A stretch of 64,000 nucleotides of DNA from an uncultured Eubacteriales bacterium. GTDB lineage: Bacteria; Bacillota; Clostridia; Oscillospirales; CAG-272. Every line of letters begins with the position of its first letter. Position 1 is the stretch's first letter. Positions 26,754 through 35,479 of this stretch are shown here, piece after piece. Where the stretch lies: positions 1 to 64,000 of the forward strand of contig CAKROZ010000010.1 of the NCBI GenBank assembly GCA_934373635.1, read 5' to 3'. The notes beneath the pieces were generated by a model. That model ran no database searches and had not been told where the DNA came from. It saw only the letters and a program-made list of their open reading frames with translations. Position numbers and translations under genes: made by a program.

Positions 26754-27509
26754 TCAAAGAAGGGGATAGTCGGGATGGCGACGGATGACCTCCGCAAGGG
26801 CGGCACGGTCGGCGCAAACGGTGACGTGCGCGGAGAATTGAAGGATCGAGACGGGGATATGGGGGGTGACGTCGCCGAAGAGCGCACGCTCGAGGATCTC
26901 GGCTTTGCCCGCGCCCATAGCGAGGAGGAGGATCCGCCTCGCCGCAACGATCTGTCCGACGCCCATCGAGATCGCGCGGGTGGGCACTTCGTCGCGATTC
27001 TCGAAGAAGCGCGCGTTCGCGTCGATGGTGGAGGCGGTGAGGTTGACAATGCCCGTCCCCTTCGAGAAGGACTCCGACGGCTCGTTGAAGCCGATGTGTC
27101 CGTTGTTGCCGATGCCGAGCACCTGAATATCGATGCCGCCCATCGAGGCGATCACGCCGTCATAACGAAGGCACTCCGCCGCGAGGTCGGGGGCAAGCCC
27201 GCTCGGCAGGTTGGTATTCTTCTTATCGATATCGATATGGTCGAAGAAGTTTTTCGCCATAAAGTAGGCATAGCTCCGGTCATGCTCGGGCGCGAGACCC
27301 ACGTACTCGTCGAGGTTAACGCTCTTGCACTTTGCAAAGGAGATCTCCCCGCGCCGATTCATCTCGACAAGCGCCTTGTACATGCCGACGGGAGAGGAAC
27401 CCGTCGCGAGTCCGAGCACGGCGTCGGGCTTCGCCTTCACGACATCGCGAATGACCTCCGCCGCTCTCTCGGATGCCGCCGCGTAATCTTCACCAAGCAA
27501 AATTTTCAT
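26754..27509 (-). CDS. nagB: Glucosamine-6-phosphate deaminase
   Basis: The 251-residue protein has the family motifs LGLATGSSPVGMY (phosphate-binding loop, residues 33-45), SVNLDEYVGL (catalytic Asp) and GIGNNGHIGFNEP (ring opening and active-site His). It converts glucosamine-6-phosphate to fructose-6-phosphate and ammonia. A GGAGG site precedes the ATG. It lies downstream of the NahK-like kinase and the broken ROK kinase, which together make an amino-sugar salvage set. Confidence 0.95.
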   Translation of the reverse strand: MKILLGEDYAAASERAAEVIRDVVKAKPDAVLGLATGSSPVGMYKALVEMNRRGEISFAKCKSVNLDEYVGLAPEHDRSYAYFMAKNFFDHIDIDKKNTNLPSGLAPDLAAECLRYDGVIASMGGIDIQVLGIGNNGHIGFNEPSESFSKGTGIVNLTASTIDANARFFENRDEVPTRAISMGVGQIVAARRILLLAMGAGKAEILERALFGDVTPHIPVSILQFSAHVTVCADRAALAEVIRRHPDYPLL

Positions 27510-27639
27510 GATGGTAATCCTCCGGATGTAAATGATTGTTTCTATATTTTATGTTTTTTAGTCTGCCGTTTCTTTTGCGGCAGGGGTCAAGCCGCTTTGA
27601 GGAGGTATGAGGTTCCTCCGCTTACGGCGGGTATCGTGC

Positions 27640-28740
27640 TTACGCCTTCGCGTACTTTTTCACGATGGCGCGCATCTCGTCCGTCACCTTCTCCATATCG
27701 GCAACGAGCTTGAACTGGTTTCTCGCGCGGTCGAGATTCTGCTTCGGGCGCGAGGTCTTGAAGTAGGTATCGCCCGCGAGGTAATCGGCGAGGAAGCGCA
27801 TTCCGCATTCGAGCGTCATCATCTTGGCGGCGTCGGGGAGGAAGGAGAGCTCCGCCTCGGTGAGTCCGCCTTTTGCGCCCTCGATAAAGCCCTTGACATA
27901 CAGCTCGTAGAGCGAGATGTCGAAATTCACGCGCGAGAGATCCACTTCATCCTCGAGTGCGGTGGTGGCGCCGAAGCGGATGGAATCGCCGAAGTCGTTC
28001 ACCGAATATCCCGGCATGATGGTTTCGAGGTCGATGATGCAGATCGGCTCGCCGCTCTCACGGTCGAAGAGGATGTTATTGAGCTTGGTATCGTTGTGCG
28101 TCACGCGCAGGGGAAGAAGTCCCTCGGCGTGCGCGCGCTCGAAGGTACCGATGAAGTCGAGGCGCTCCTTCGCAAAGGCGAGCTCCGCCTCCACCTCTGC
28201 ACGTCTTCCCATCACGTCGGCGTCCGCGGCGGCGGTCAGCTGCCGATAGCGCTCGGGCGTGTTATGGAAGTCCTTGATGGTTTCGCCGAGCGTGTCGGCG
28301 GGAAAGCCTGCGAGAAGGTACTGAAAGTTTCCGAAAGCGACGGCGCTCTTGTAGAACTGCTCGGGGCGTTCCACCTTATTGTAGCTCACGCTGTTCTTAA
28401 CGAAGAGCATGAGACGCCACGCGTCCCCGTTCTCCGCAAGGTGGAAGGTCTCCCCATTCTTCGTCGGGATGAGGTTGATGGTCTCGCGCTCGGTATCGCC
28501 GCCGCGCGCCGCGATCGTAGCGCGAAGGTACTCGGTCACGCTCGCGAAGTTGTGCATCAGGAGGGCGGGATCGCGGAAGATCGCGGTATTGATGCGCTGG
28601 AGGATGTACTTCTCTTTTCCCTCCTTGTCTCTGACGAGGTAGGTATCGTTGATGTGTCCGTTTCCGTAGGGGGTCACGTCGCCGAGCTCTCCTTCGGCCG
28701 CGAAGAGAGTCACAATGGCTTCGGGATGTCTTTCCGTCAT
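27640..28740 (-). CDS. N-acetylhexosamine 1-kinase-like phosphotransferase
   Basis: The 366-residue protein has the aminoglycoside-phosphotransferase fold with catalytic loop VTHNDTKLNNILFD (around 210-223) and metal-binding ICIIDLETIMPG (around 232-243). N-terminal YGNGHINDTYLV is the nucleotide-binding strand. The pattern matches NahK, which phosphorylates GlcNAc, GalNAc or related hexosamines at O1. The nearby nagB and ROK genes fit amino-sugar use. The sugar nucleotidyltransferase at 62448 could act on the product, but it is not linked here. Confidence 0.82.
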   Translation of the reverse strand: MTERHPEAIVTLFAAEGELGDVTPYGNGHINDTYLVRDKEGKEKYILQRINTAIFRDPALLMHNFASVTEYLRATIAARGGDTERETINLIPTKNGETFHLAENGDAWRLMLFVKNSVSYNKVERPEQFYKSAVAFGNFQYLLAGFPADTLGETIKDFHNTPERYRQLTAAADADVMGRRAEVEAELAFAKERLDFIGTFERAHAEGLLPLRVTHNDTKLNNILFDRESGEPICIIDLETIMPGYSVNDFGDSIRFGATTALEDEVDLSRVNFDISLYELYVKGFIEGAKGGLTEAELSFLPDAAKMMTLECGMRFLADYLAGDTYFKTSRPKQNLDRARNQFKLVADMEKVTDEMRAIVKKYAKA

Positions 28741-28787
28741 GATGGTTTTTCCTTTCGTATCTTACATTCGGTTTCCGAATTTGTTTT

Positions 28788-29343
28788 TCAGAAGTTCTGA
28801 AGTCCGAGCAGTGCGGCACCGATGATGCCCGCGTCGTTGCGGAACTTCGCCGCCTCGACACGCGTCTTGCCCTGCTTCAGACCGAAGGACATGCGCTCGA
28901 CGTGATCATGGAGGGGCTTCATCAGGCGATCGCCCTCGCGGGAGATACCTCCGCCGATGCAGACGACGTGCGGCTGAAAGATATTGATGATATTGGAGAC
29001 ACCGACGGCGAGCGCGTCGATGTAATCCTCGATCACGAGCCGTGCGGCGAAATCGTCCGCCAAGGGAGCATCCTGCCATCCGAGGTTCACGGTGGAAAGG
29101 ACGACGCCTTCCTTCACGATGCCGGGCGTCGCGACGCCGATCCGCGAGACGTCGGACAGGGCGATTCCCTCCGTCTCACAAAGTCCGCGGGAGAGTGCCG
29201 CGATGTCCGCCGCGATCTCCTCACAGGGAGCGAGGGGCACGCGTCTTCGTGCTCCCCGTGTGCAGGATGGTCTTGCTCTCTCTGTCCGCAAGTCCCGCGG
29301 CGATATCCGTACCGCCGAGGTCAATGCCTATCGCGTATTTCAT
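28788..29343 (-). pseudogene. ROK-family sugar kinase, frameshifted and internally deleted
   Basis: The start (MKYAIGIDLGGTDIAAGLAD, phosphate-1 motif) is in one frame. Near 29230 the reading moves by one base into PCEEIAADIAALSRGL, and it continues through IGVATPGIV. Then FAARL joins directly to VIEDYIDALAVGVSN, skipping roughly 140 residues that in ROK kinases hold the catalytic Asp, the ExGH motif and the zinc-binding cysteines. The C-terminal IFQPHVVCIGGGISREGD segment remains. Both lesions make it inactive. Confidence 0.85.
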
Positions 29344-29431
29344 CTCCGTACCTTCTTTCTTTTCGTTCGGACGGTCAAAAGCCCCGACAGATCGGTGCTC
29401 CGCGTCCGTGTTTTTCCGTTTTCTTGCTTTA

Positions 29432-29476
29432 ATTATATTGCACCCCCTTGACAAAAGCAAGTGAGAATAGTATAAT
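29432..29476. promoter_or_regulatory. Overlapping divergent promoters of the amino-sugar set and its regulator
   Basis: Plus strand: TTGACA (29448-29453), 17 nt, TATAAT (29471-29476), towards the AraC-type gene. Minus strand: TTGCTT (29455-29460), 17 nt, TATAAT (29432-29437), towards the ROK-NahK-nagB genes. The two promoters interlock, so one bound regulator could control both. Confidence 0.75.
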
Positions 29477-29534
29477 ATTTTGGTAAAATCGAACATTTTT
29501 CGAGTTTTATCACATGTTTTAACGGAGGAACGGC

Positions 29535-30380
29535 ATGAATACGGAAGAAGTCAGAGACGTCCTCGCGGAGCTGCACCGCATCTCGGGATTCCGCGTTTCG
29601 CTTCACAACATTCATTTCGAAGAGATCGTCGCCTACCCCGACACGCACATTCCCTTCTGCACCTTCGTGCATGAGAACGCGGCGGAATACGAGCGCTGTC
29701 GCACCTGCGACCGTCTCGGCGCCACGGCGGCGCTCCGCACGGGACAGACCAACATTTATAAATGCCGTTACGGTCTGATCGAGGCGGTGAGCCCCCTCTA
29801 CAATTTCGGTATTCTGACGGGCTATCTGATGATGGGACAGATCCGCCCCGACACGGCGGAATCGGCGCGGGACTGCGACCTTCTGACCCGCGCTCTGATC
29901 CCCGACGAGGCGCGACGCACGGAGTTGCTTTCCTCCGTCCCCGCAGTCAGAGAGGATCTGATCTCTTCCTATGCGAAGATCATGCGCGTCTGCGCCGAAT
30001 ATCTGACGCTATCGAACGCTGTCCCCGCGCAGAACCCCGGGATTGCCATTCTCGCGAAGAAGTACCTCTCCGAGAATTTCCGCGAGAAGGTCGTGCTCGG
30101 CGACATTTGCCGTGCACTCTGCTGTTCGAAATCCACGCTGCTCACCGCCTTCCGCAAGGCGTATGACACCACGGTGAACGCATACCTTTGCGACCTCCGT
30201 CTGCGGGAGGCGGAGCGTCTTCTCTACATCAAGGGAAAGAGCCTCGGAGAGATCGCGGCGGCGGTCGGCTTCGGAGATCAGTCCTACTTTACCAAGGTCT
30301 TCACGCAAAAGTACGGCAAGTCTCCGAGCGAGTACCGCAGAGAGAAGGAGAAAGAACATGAAGATCCTTCACTGCGCTGA
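29535..30380 (+). CDS. AraC-family regulator with PocR sensor domain
   Basis: The 281-residue protein has an N-terminal PocR ligand-binding domain (about 5-165), including CRTCDRLGATAALRTG and YKCRYGLIEAVSPLY with conserved Cys residues. A C-terminal AraC double helix-turn-helix (about 175-275) ends in IAAAVGFGDQSYFTKVFTQKYGKSPSEYR. PocR domains bind small organic ligands such as propanediol-type compounds or hydrocarbons. Divergent orientation and interlocked promoters make the amino-sugar genes its likely target. It overlaps the next gene by 23 nt. Confidence 0.9.
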   Translation: MNTEEVRDVLAELHRISGFRVSLHNIHFEEIVAYPDTHIPFCTFVHENAAEYERCRTCDRLGATAALRTGQTNIYKCRYGLIEAVSPLYNFGILTGYLMMGQIRPDTAESARDCDLLTRALIPDEARRTELLSSVPAVREDLISSYAKIMRVCAEYLTLSNAVPAQNPGIAILAKKYLSENFREKVVLGDICRALCCSKSTLLTAFRKAYDTTVNAYLCDLRLREAERLLYIKGKSLGEIAAAVGFGDQSYFTKVFTQKYGKSPSEYRREKEKEHEDPSLR

Positions 30381-31422
30381 TCTGCATCTCGGTTCCCCTC
30401 TCACCGCCCGCCTTTCGGGCGAGAAGCTCGCGTCGCGACGGGCGGAGCTGACCGCCTCCTTCTATCGTCTCATAGAGGTGGCAAAGAAAGAGGGCGTCGC
30501 CATGGTTCTTCTCGCGGGCGACATCTTTGACGGCGAATGTGTGACCGAGGTTCATATTGCCGATTATCTCTCCGAGATCGAGAAAAATCCGTCGATCGAT
30601 TTCTATTACATTTCCGGAAACCACGAGAAAGATCTGCTAAAAAGCAGAAAATTGCCCACCAATCTTTACATATTCGGCGACGATTGGCGGTATTACAAGA
30701 AAAACGGCGTTACCGTGGCGGGACGTGACGTTCTCTCATCCGACATGTTTTCCACCCTTTCGCTTCCGCGGGAGACGGTGAATTTCGTGCTCCTTCACGG
30801 TGCCGTCTCCGAGGGGAGCAGCGGGGAGATTCCTCTCGCCCTCGCGGCAGGACGGGGCATCGACTATCTCGCGCTCGGGCACTATCACACCTATCATGCC
30901 CTGCCGATCGACACACGCGGGGTTGCCGTTTACGCGGGGGCTCCCGAGGGGCGCGGCTTTGACGAGCTCGGGGCACGCGGATGTGTTCTCATCGACACGG
31001 CGGGCGGACGGGTGACCTACCGTTTCGTCGAAACGGCGAGACGGCTCTATCTTGCCCCCGAGGTGTCGGTCGACGGTGCCGAAAGTACGGTCGAGCTCGA
31101 ACGGCGCGCGGATGCGGTGCTTTCGGGGATATCACGGGAATCTGCGGTTCGCCTGACCTTTGTCGGGACGGATGCGGGCATTCCTCTGCCGATCTCCTCC
31201 CTGACCTATCGCTACGGCGACGAATTCTTTCTTTTTGAAATCAAGGACAAGACGACGCCCGACCTCCGCCGTGCCGTGCTCGAAAGTCCCCTTGCCCGCG
31301 CTTTTGTGACCTGTTGCGAGTCGGACTCTACGCTATCAGAAGAGGAGCGGCGCACCGTTTTGCGCATGGGGCTCGACGCGCTGTCGGGAATGGCGAATGA
31401 AATTAAGAATTATGAATTATGA
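30358..31422 (+). CDS. SbcD/YhaO-like metallophosphoesterase (DNA exonuclease subunit)
   Basis: The 354-residue protein has the phosphoesterase motifs CADLHLGSPL (Asp8, His10), LLAGDIFD (Asp55) and ISGNHEKD (87-90), followed by ALGHYHTYHAL with the last metal ligands. These are the nuclease landmarks of Mre11/SbcD/YhaO. A C-terminal capping domain is present but short. It is followed by a SbcC/YhaN-like ATPase, so the two should form a DNA-end-processing complex. Its first 23 nt lie within the AraC gene. Confidence 0.88.
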   Translation: MKILHCADLHLGSPLTARLSGEKLASRRAELTASFYRLIEVAKKEGVAMVLLAGDIFDGECVTEVHIADYLSEIEKNPSIDFYYISGNHEKDLLKSRKLPTNLYIFGDDWRYYKKNGVTVAGRDVLSSDMFSTLSLPRETVNFVLLHGAVSEGSSGEIPLALAAGRGIDYLALGHYHTYHALPIDTRGVAVYAGAPEGRGFDELGARGCVLIDTAGGRVTYRFVETARRLYLAPEVSVDGAESTVELERRADAVLSGISRESAVRLTFVGTDAGIPLPISSLTYRYGDEFFLFEIKDKTTPDLRRAVLESPLARAFVTCCESDSTLSEEERRTVLRMGLDALSGMANEIKNYEL

Positions 31423-31475
31423 ATTGAAAGTTTACGATGAAGCCCGAAGGCTTCTTCGTCGGAAAGGAGAACACC

Positions 31476-33329
31476 GTGAAGATCGAGGTCTGTCGCATCG
31501 CCGGATTCGGCGCTTTGCAAAACCGCACATTTTCCTTTGAGGACGGGCTGAACGTCCTCTGCCTGCCGAACGGCGCGGGGAAATCCACGCTCGCGGGCTT
31601 TATCAAATGTATGCTCTACGGGCTCTCCGACACGAAAAAGCAGAGCGTCGCGGAGAACGAGCGCAAGCGCTTTGCCCCGCTCGGCGGGGGTGCGTTCGGC
31701 GGGTCGATGACCTTCTCCTCTGCCGACGGGCGCTTTACGATCGAGCGCACCTTCGGGAAGCGGTCGTCGGACGATACTTTTGCGCTCACGGACGCGGTGA
31801 CGGGACGGCGCTCGACGCGCTACCCGAATTCCGTCGGGGAGGCGCTTTTCGGTCTGGATGCCGAGGCGTTCGAGCGGGTCTTCTTCCTCTCCGAGCGAGA
31901 GCTCACGGGAAAGAACGAATCGGTCGCCGAGCGTCTTTCCTCCCCTGCAGAGCGGGCGGGGTTATCCGAAGGACTCACGCGTGCGCTCGACCGTCTGGAA
32001 GCCGAGCGACGCCGCCTCGCAAAGCGCGGCGGAAGCGGCGACATCGAGGACACCGAGCGACAGATCGCTGCCCTTTCGGCAGAGATCCCGACACTCCGCG
32101 CGCAGGCAAACGACGCAGCGGAGGCGAAGCGTGCCCTCTCCGACATCGAAGAAACGCTCCGTGACCCGAGCGGTGCGGCAGAGCTCCGCGCGGCGGCGAA
32201 GGAAGAGCGCGACCGTGCGCTCAAAGCCTTGAAGGCGGAGGAAGCCGAGCTTCTCGCCTTCTTCCGTGCGGGGATCCCGTCCTCGGAGGAGCTCCGTGCG
32301 GCGGAGCACGCCTATTTTGAGGAAAAGGAAGCCAAAACGAAAGCGCCCGCACCCCGTCCGCATGCGGATGGGAAGCTCTCGCCTTCTGCCGCCTTTTTGA
32401 AAAAGCTCCGCGTCCCCCTCTTTCTTCTGACGCTCGCGCTCGGTGCGCTCGGGGTGGCGATCGGGCTTTCTTCAAGCGTTTTCGGCTATCTTCTTTTGCT
32501 TCCTGCCGTAATTTGGATTTTACGATTTTTTGTCGGGAAATTCCAAAAAAATGACTATAATTATTTACATAATATAAATTTCGCAACAGAATTTCTTGTA
32601 AAATACCCTTTTGAGACAGGCAACCCTTTTGACGAGATACGCAAGAAAATCTATCGCATCGAAGAAGTGCGTCGCGCCATCGGTGCCCGCGAAAACGAGG
32701 ATTACGAGCGCGTCACCTCTCCCCCGAATGTCCGCCCGATGTCTGCCTCCGAAGACCATGCAAAGGTCGGGCAGGCGGGCACCGCGCCCTCCCTCGCTAC
32801 GCTCTATCGGGAGCGGGCGACGGCGGAAGATCGGCTCAAACGCGCCGAAGAAGCGGCGGTTCTGCTCGAAGAAAAGGAAGGAATGCGCGCGGCGCTGTCC
32901 GAAAAGCTCGCGCGGGACAAGGCGCGCCTTGCCCTCCTTCTCAAAACGAAAGAGCTTCTTCTCCGCGCGGACGGGTCGCTCGCGGATGCCTACCTTTCGC
33001 GCGTTGCCGACGGGCTTTCTCGGTACGGGGACGCCCTCGGAATCGCGGAGGGGCTTTCGGCGGACGGCGACCTGCATCTTTCGGAGAAAAGAAACGGGCT
33101 TTCCCTCCCGCTTGAGCTCATGAGCCGCGGAGAGCGGGCGCTCTCAAAGCTCGCGCTGCGCTTTTCCCTCGCGGACGCGATCGGCGGGGAGCCGTCCTTT
33201 TTGCTGCTTGACGACCCGTTTCTCGCCGTTGACGATGAGAAGATCGGGCGGGCGCTCGGGATGCTTTCCGCGCTCTCGAAGGGGCGGCAGGTCCTCTATC
33301 TCACCTGCTCCGCCTCCCGCGTGCCGTGA
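31476..33329 (+). CDS. SbcC/YhaN-like AAA ATPase
   Basis: I choose GTG at 31476, with AAAGGAG 6 nt upstream; an in-frame ATG at 31437 would place that site inside the gene. The 617-residue protein has Walker A LPNGAGKST near residue 30, a long Arg/Glu/Ala coiled coil, two adjacent hydrophobic helices near 310-355 (as in YhaN-type proteins), a second coiled coil, and LSLPLELMSRGERALSKLALRF with Walker B FLLLDDPFLAVDD. The linker after the hydrophobic helices (32540-32600) is strikingly AT-rich. The stop codon lies inside a tandem repeat. Confidence 0.85.
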   Translation: MKIEVCRIAGFGALQNRTFSFEDGLNVLCLPNGAGKSTLAGFIKCMLYGLSDTKKQSVAENERKRFAPLGGGAFGGSMTFSSADGRFTIERTFGKRSSDDTFALTDAVTGRRSTRYPNSVGEALFGLDAEAFERVFFLSERELTGKNESVAERLSSPAERAGLSEGLTRALDRLEAERRRLAKRGGSGDIEDTERQIAALSAEIPTLRAQANDAAEAKRALSDIEETLRDPSGAAELRAAAKEERDRALKALKAEEAELLAFFRAGIPSSEELRAAEHAYFEEKEAKTKAPAPRPHADGKLSPSAAFLKKLRVPLFLLTLALGALGVAIGLSSSVFGYLLLLPAVIWILRFFVGKFQKNDYNYLHNINFATEFLVKYPFETGNPFDEIRKKIYRIEEVRRAIGARENEDYERVTSPPNVRPMSASEDHAKVGQAGTAPSLATLYRERATAEDRLKRAEEAAVLLEEKEGMRAALSEKLARDKARLALLLKTKELLLRADGSLADAYLSRVADGLSRYGDALGIAEGLSADGDLHLSEKRNGLSLPLELMSRGERALSKLALRFSLADAIGGEPSFLLLDDPFLAVDDEKIGRALGMLSALSKGRQVLYLTCSASRVP

Positions 33330-33426
33330 GTGGTGCCGTGCCGTGGTCTTCCGTGCCGTGAGCGAGTGGGTTGTGCCAAGGGCTTTCATGCCCGTGAGTA
33401 AGTGGTGCTGTGCCGAGGGCTTTCGC
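33321..33426. repeat. Degenerate tandem repeat that begins inside the SbcC-like 3' end
   Basis: Three imperfect units of about 32-38 bp start with GTGCCGTGAG, GTGCCGTGAG and GCCCGTGAG. The first GTGCCGTGA is the last two sense codons plus the stop of the upstream gene (33321-33329), so the unit copies the gene end. The last two units share GGGCTTTC. Confidence 0.7.
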
Positions 33427-33615
33427 ATAACGAGCGGTTTGAATCTTTACGGCAAAAAAATAAAAGCCCAACGGAAACCGACACGCATACGAATCTCCGA
33501 AGACGAATCGGAGCTTATACACACGAAAATAAGAGTATTATCGTGCCCCGAGGGCAGACGGAGGGAAAAGCTTTCCCTCCGATGCGGTTCGGGATTATAG
33601 AATGAAAGGTTATCT

Positions 33616-34869
33616 ATGAAATACATCAAACATTTTTTTAAGAATACGGACCCCTTTACTTTGATCTTACGCATCGCCGCCCTGCTTACAACGGTGGCGA
33701 CGCTTGTCCTTCTGACCGTCGGCATCTGCCGTGTCAATGCGCCCGTCGGCGAGTATCTTCGGGACGGGGAGGCGACGTTTGTCCGCGCCTATACCGTGAG
33801 TGACGACTATGAAGAGGAAGAATACGACGAGACGGAGACCCGCTGTACCGTCCTGTACCTTTCGGAGGACGGCGAGGTCGAGATGAACGTCGTTTACTCC
33901 TATGAAGAATTCGAAGCGCTCGACGATACGCCGATCGTCGGTTATCTCTACCGCGAGGCGGACGGAGATCGGCTCCTTGCCTTCCCTACCCTCGCGACCG
34001 ACGACATGATCGCCGAGGCGGTGCATGACCTGTATGCCGACGACGCGTCCGTCCTCTTCGGCGTGGCGCTGTCGGTCGGGCTCCTCTGCATCGGGCTTTG
34101 GGTGATGGGGATCTTCCGCCGCTTCTTCTCTCTTTATGAGACGATCTGGTTCCTCTCGATCTTGGTGCTTGCCTCGGTATTCGCCGTGATCTTCCCCGAG
34201 GACTCCTGCAACGGTGTCAACGGCATTGTCATCATGGGACTATACCTTGCCGACACCTTCCTCAACATTCTTTGCGAGCTGCTCATCTCGAAGCAATCGA
34301 AATGGAATTTCATCGTTTCGGTCTTCGTGGAGATCACGGAGATTCTCATTTGCGTAGTGCTCGCCTACCGCTTCGCCACGATGGCGACGACGCTCCTCTT
34401 CTGGCTCCCCTGCGACATCATCAGCTTTATCAACTGGAACCGCAAGCCGGACAGTGAGAACGACGAGATCACCAAGGTGCGCACGCTGAAAGGCTGGCAG
34501 GAAGTGCTGATTATCCTCGGCATCGTCGTTTGGACGATCGGCATCGGTTATTTGCTCTCGGGACTCGATCTTGCGACCGACCTCTTCGGTGGGAACCGCA
34601 CGCTCGCGGTGATCGTGTGCTATCTCGACGCGTGCGTGAGCGCGGTCGGCGTGGTGAACGGTCTCGCGATCCTCTTCCGCTTCCGTGAGCAATGGATCGC
34701 ATGGTACATCTCCGCCATCGGAGAGGCGGTCATCAACATTCTGTCGGGGCAGTTCGTCCTCCTGATCCTCAAGATCGGATACCTGACGAACACGACCTAC
34801 GGCTACATCCAATGGACAAAATACATCAAGGCGCACCCCGAAGCCGTCGAGGAGCACAGCTTCTTTTAA
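33616..34869 (+). CDS. PnuC-like transporter fused to an N-terminal extracytoplasmic module
   Basis: The 417-residue protein has two parts. Residues 1-170 contain a membrane helix (about 17-38), an acidic extracytoplasmic domain with DDYEEEEYDETET, and a second helix (about 147-168), a layout resembling DUF3592 proteins. Residues about 175-417 form a polytopic domain whose end (RFREQWIAWYISAIGEAVI, then TTYGYIQWTKY) matches PnuC nicotinamide-riboside transporters. The typical PnuC is about 200-250 residues, so the N-terminal part is an addition. No riboswitch was recognised upstream. A strong terminator follows. Confidence 0.75.
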   Translation: MKYIKHFFKNTDPFTLILRIAALLTTVATLVLLTVGICRVNAPVGEYLRDGEATFVRAYTVSDDYEEEEYDETETRCTVLYLSEDGEVEMNVVYSYEEFEALDDTPIVGYLYREADGDRLLAFPTLATDDMIAEAVHDLYADDASVLFGVALSVGLLCIGLWVMGIFRRFFSLYETIWFLSILVLASVFAVIFPEDSCNGVNGIVIMGLYLADTFLNILCELLISKQSKWNFIVSVFVEITEILICVVLAYRFATMATTLLFWLPCDIISFINWNRKPDSENDEITKVRTLKGWQEVLIILGIVVWTIGIGYLLSGLDLATDLFGGNRTLAVIVCYLDACVSAVGVVNGLAILFRFREQWIAWYISAIGEAVINILSGQFVLLILKIGYLTNTTYGYIQWTKYIKAHPEAVEEHSFF

Positions 34870-34890
34870 GCGGATTTTGCGTCTTTTCCC

Positions 34891-34922
34891 CCGCGGGACT
34901 TCGATCTCTCGAAGTCCCGCGG
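34891..34922 (+). terminator. Terminator of the PnuC-like gene
   Basis: CCGCGGGACTTCGA pairs perfectly with TCGAAGTCCCGCGG across a TCTC loop and is followed by TTTTT. Confidence 0.92.
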
Positions 34923-35110
34923 TTTTTATGCGGAGGCGGAAACAAAATTACCGACAGTTTCGGCGTGATGTGCAACGCTTTTCAAAATCTTCTTCGACGG
35001 TATTAACAAATGGGAGTTATTGGAGCTACAACGCCTGAAATTACACCATTCACTATGCAAATGAAGAGTAAGTGACATTCCATTTGACAATTTGAGAGCA
35101 ACGTTTCCGG

Positions 35111-35134
35111 CTCCTTCCGACTTGTCGGAGGGAG
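35111..35134 (+). terminator. Terminator-like hairpin
   Basis: CTCCTTCCGA pairs with TCGGAGGGAG (one T-G pair), loop CTTG, and a T run follows 6 nt later. No gene ends directly upstream. Confidence 0.5.
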
Positions 35135-35159
35135 TCGGATTTTTCTCTGTTCTGCTGTT

Positions 35160-35345
35160 GTGGCGGAAGATTTTTTGCGGAGGAAACGGATGGTATTTCA
35201 CGAAGAGAGCGAAGGTTTTTGCCGAGGGAGCGAAGCTTTTTCGCGGAAATGGTTAAGGCTTTTCGCAATCGGGAACGAGGACTTTTCGCAAAGGGAGCTA
35301 ACGCTTGTTTTGCGCGGGGCGGAATATTTTTTTCGCAAAACTCTT
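35160..35345. repeat. Degenerate 21-25-bp repeat zone
   Basis: About eight loosely conserved units share the core TTTTTGCGGAGGGAGCGAAG with frequent changes. They run up to the -35 box of the aromatic promoter. Confidence 0.5.
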
Positions 35346-35372
35346 GACCTTTGCGCGCGCGTTTGGTATAAT
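35344..35372 (+). promoter_or_regulatory. Promoter of the aromatic amino acid operon
   Basis: TTGACC (35344-35349), a 17-nt spacer and TATAAT (35367-35372). The first gene begins 417 nt after the -10 box, so the transcript would have a leader of about 410 nt. Confidence 0.7.
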
Positions 35373-35386
35373 AATAGCATACGATG

Positions 35387-35405
35387 ATGTTAACAGTGTT
35401 AACAT
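35387..35405. promoter_or_regulatory. Perfect 8-3-8 palindrome, likely operator
   Basis: ATGTTAAC, spacer AGT, GTTAACAT. It lies 14-32 nt after the -10 box, in the initially transcribed region where a bound repressor would block transcription. The regulator is unknown. Confidence 0.6.
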
Positions 35406-35479
35406 TGGCAAAAGCGGGCGCGGGAAAGTGGAGGCGTAGCGACTTGCCTTGAAGGGTAAGGCGGGCAAGCCTGCGGGAA

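Noticed and set aside
26157..27713. 518-residue plus-strand frame across the exporter end, repeats and nagB
   Set aside because: It runs antisense through nagB and through a palindrome and repeat array, with no recognisable domain.
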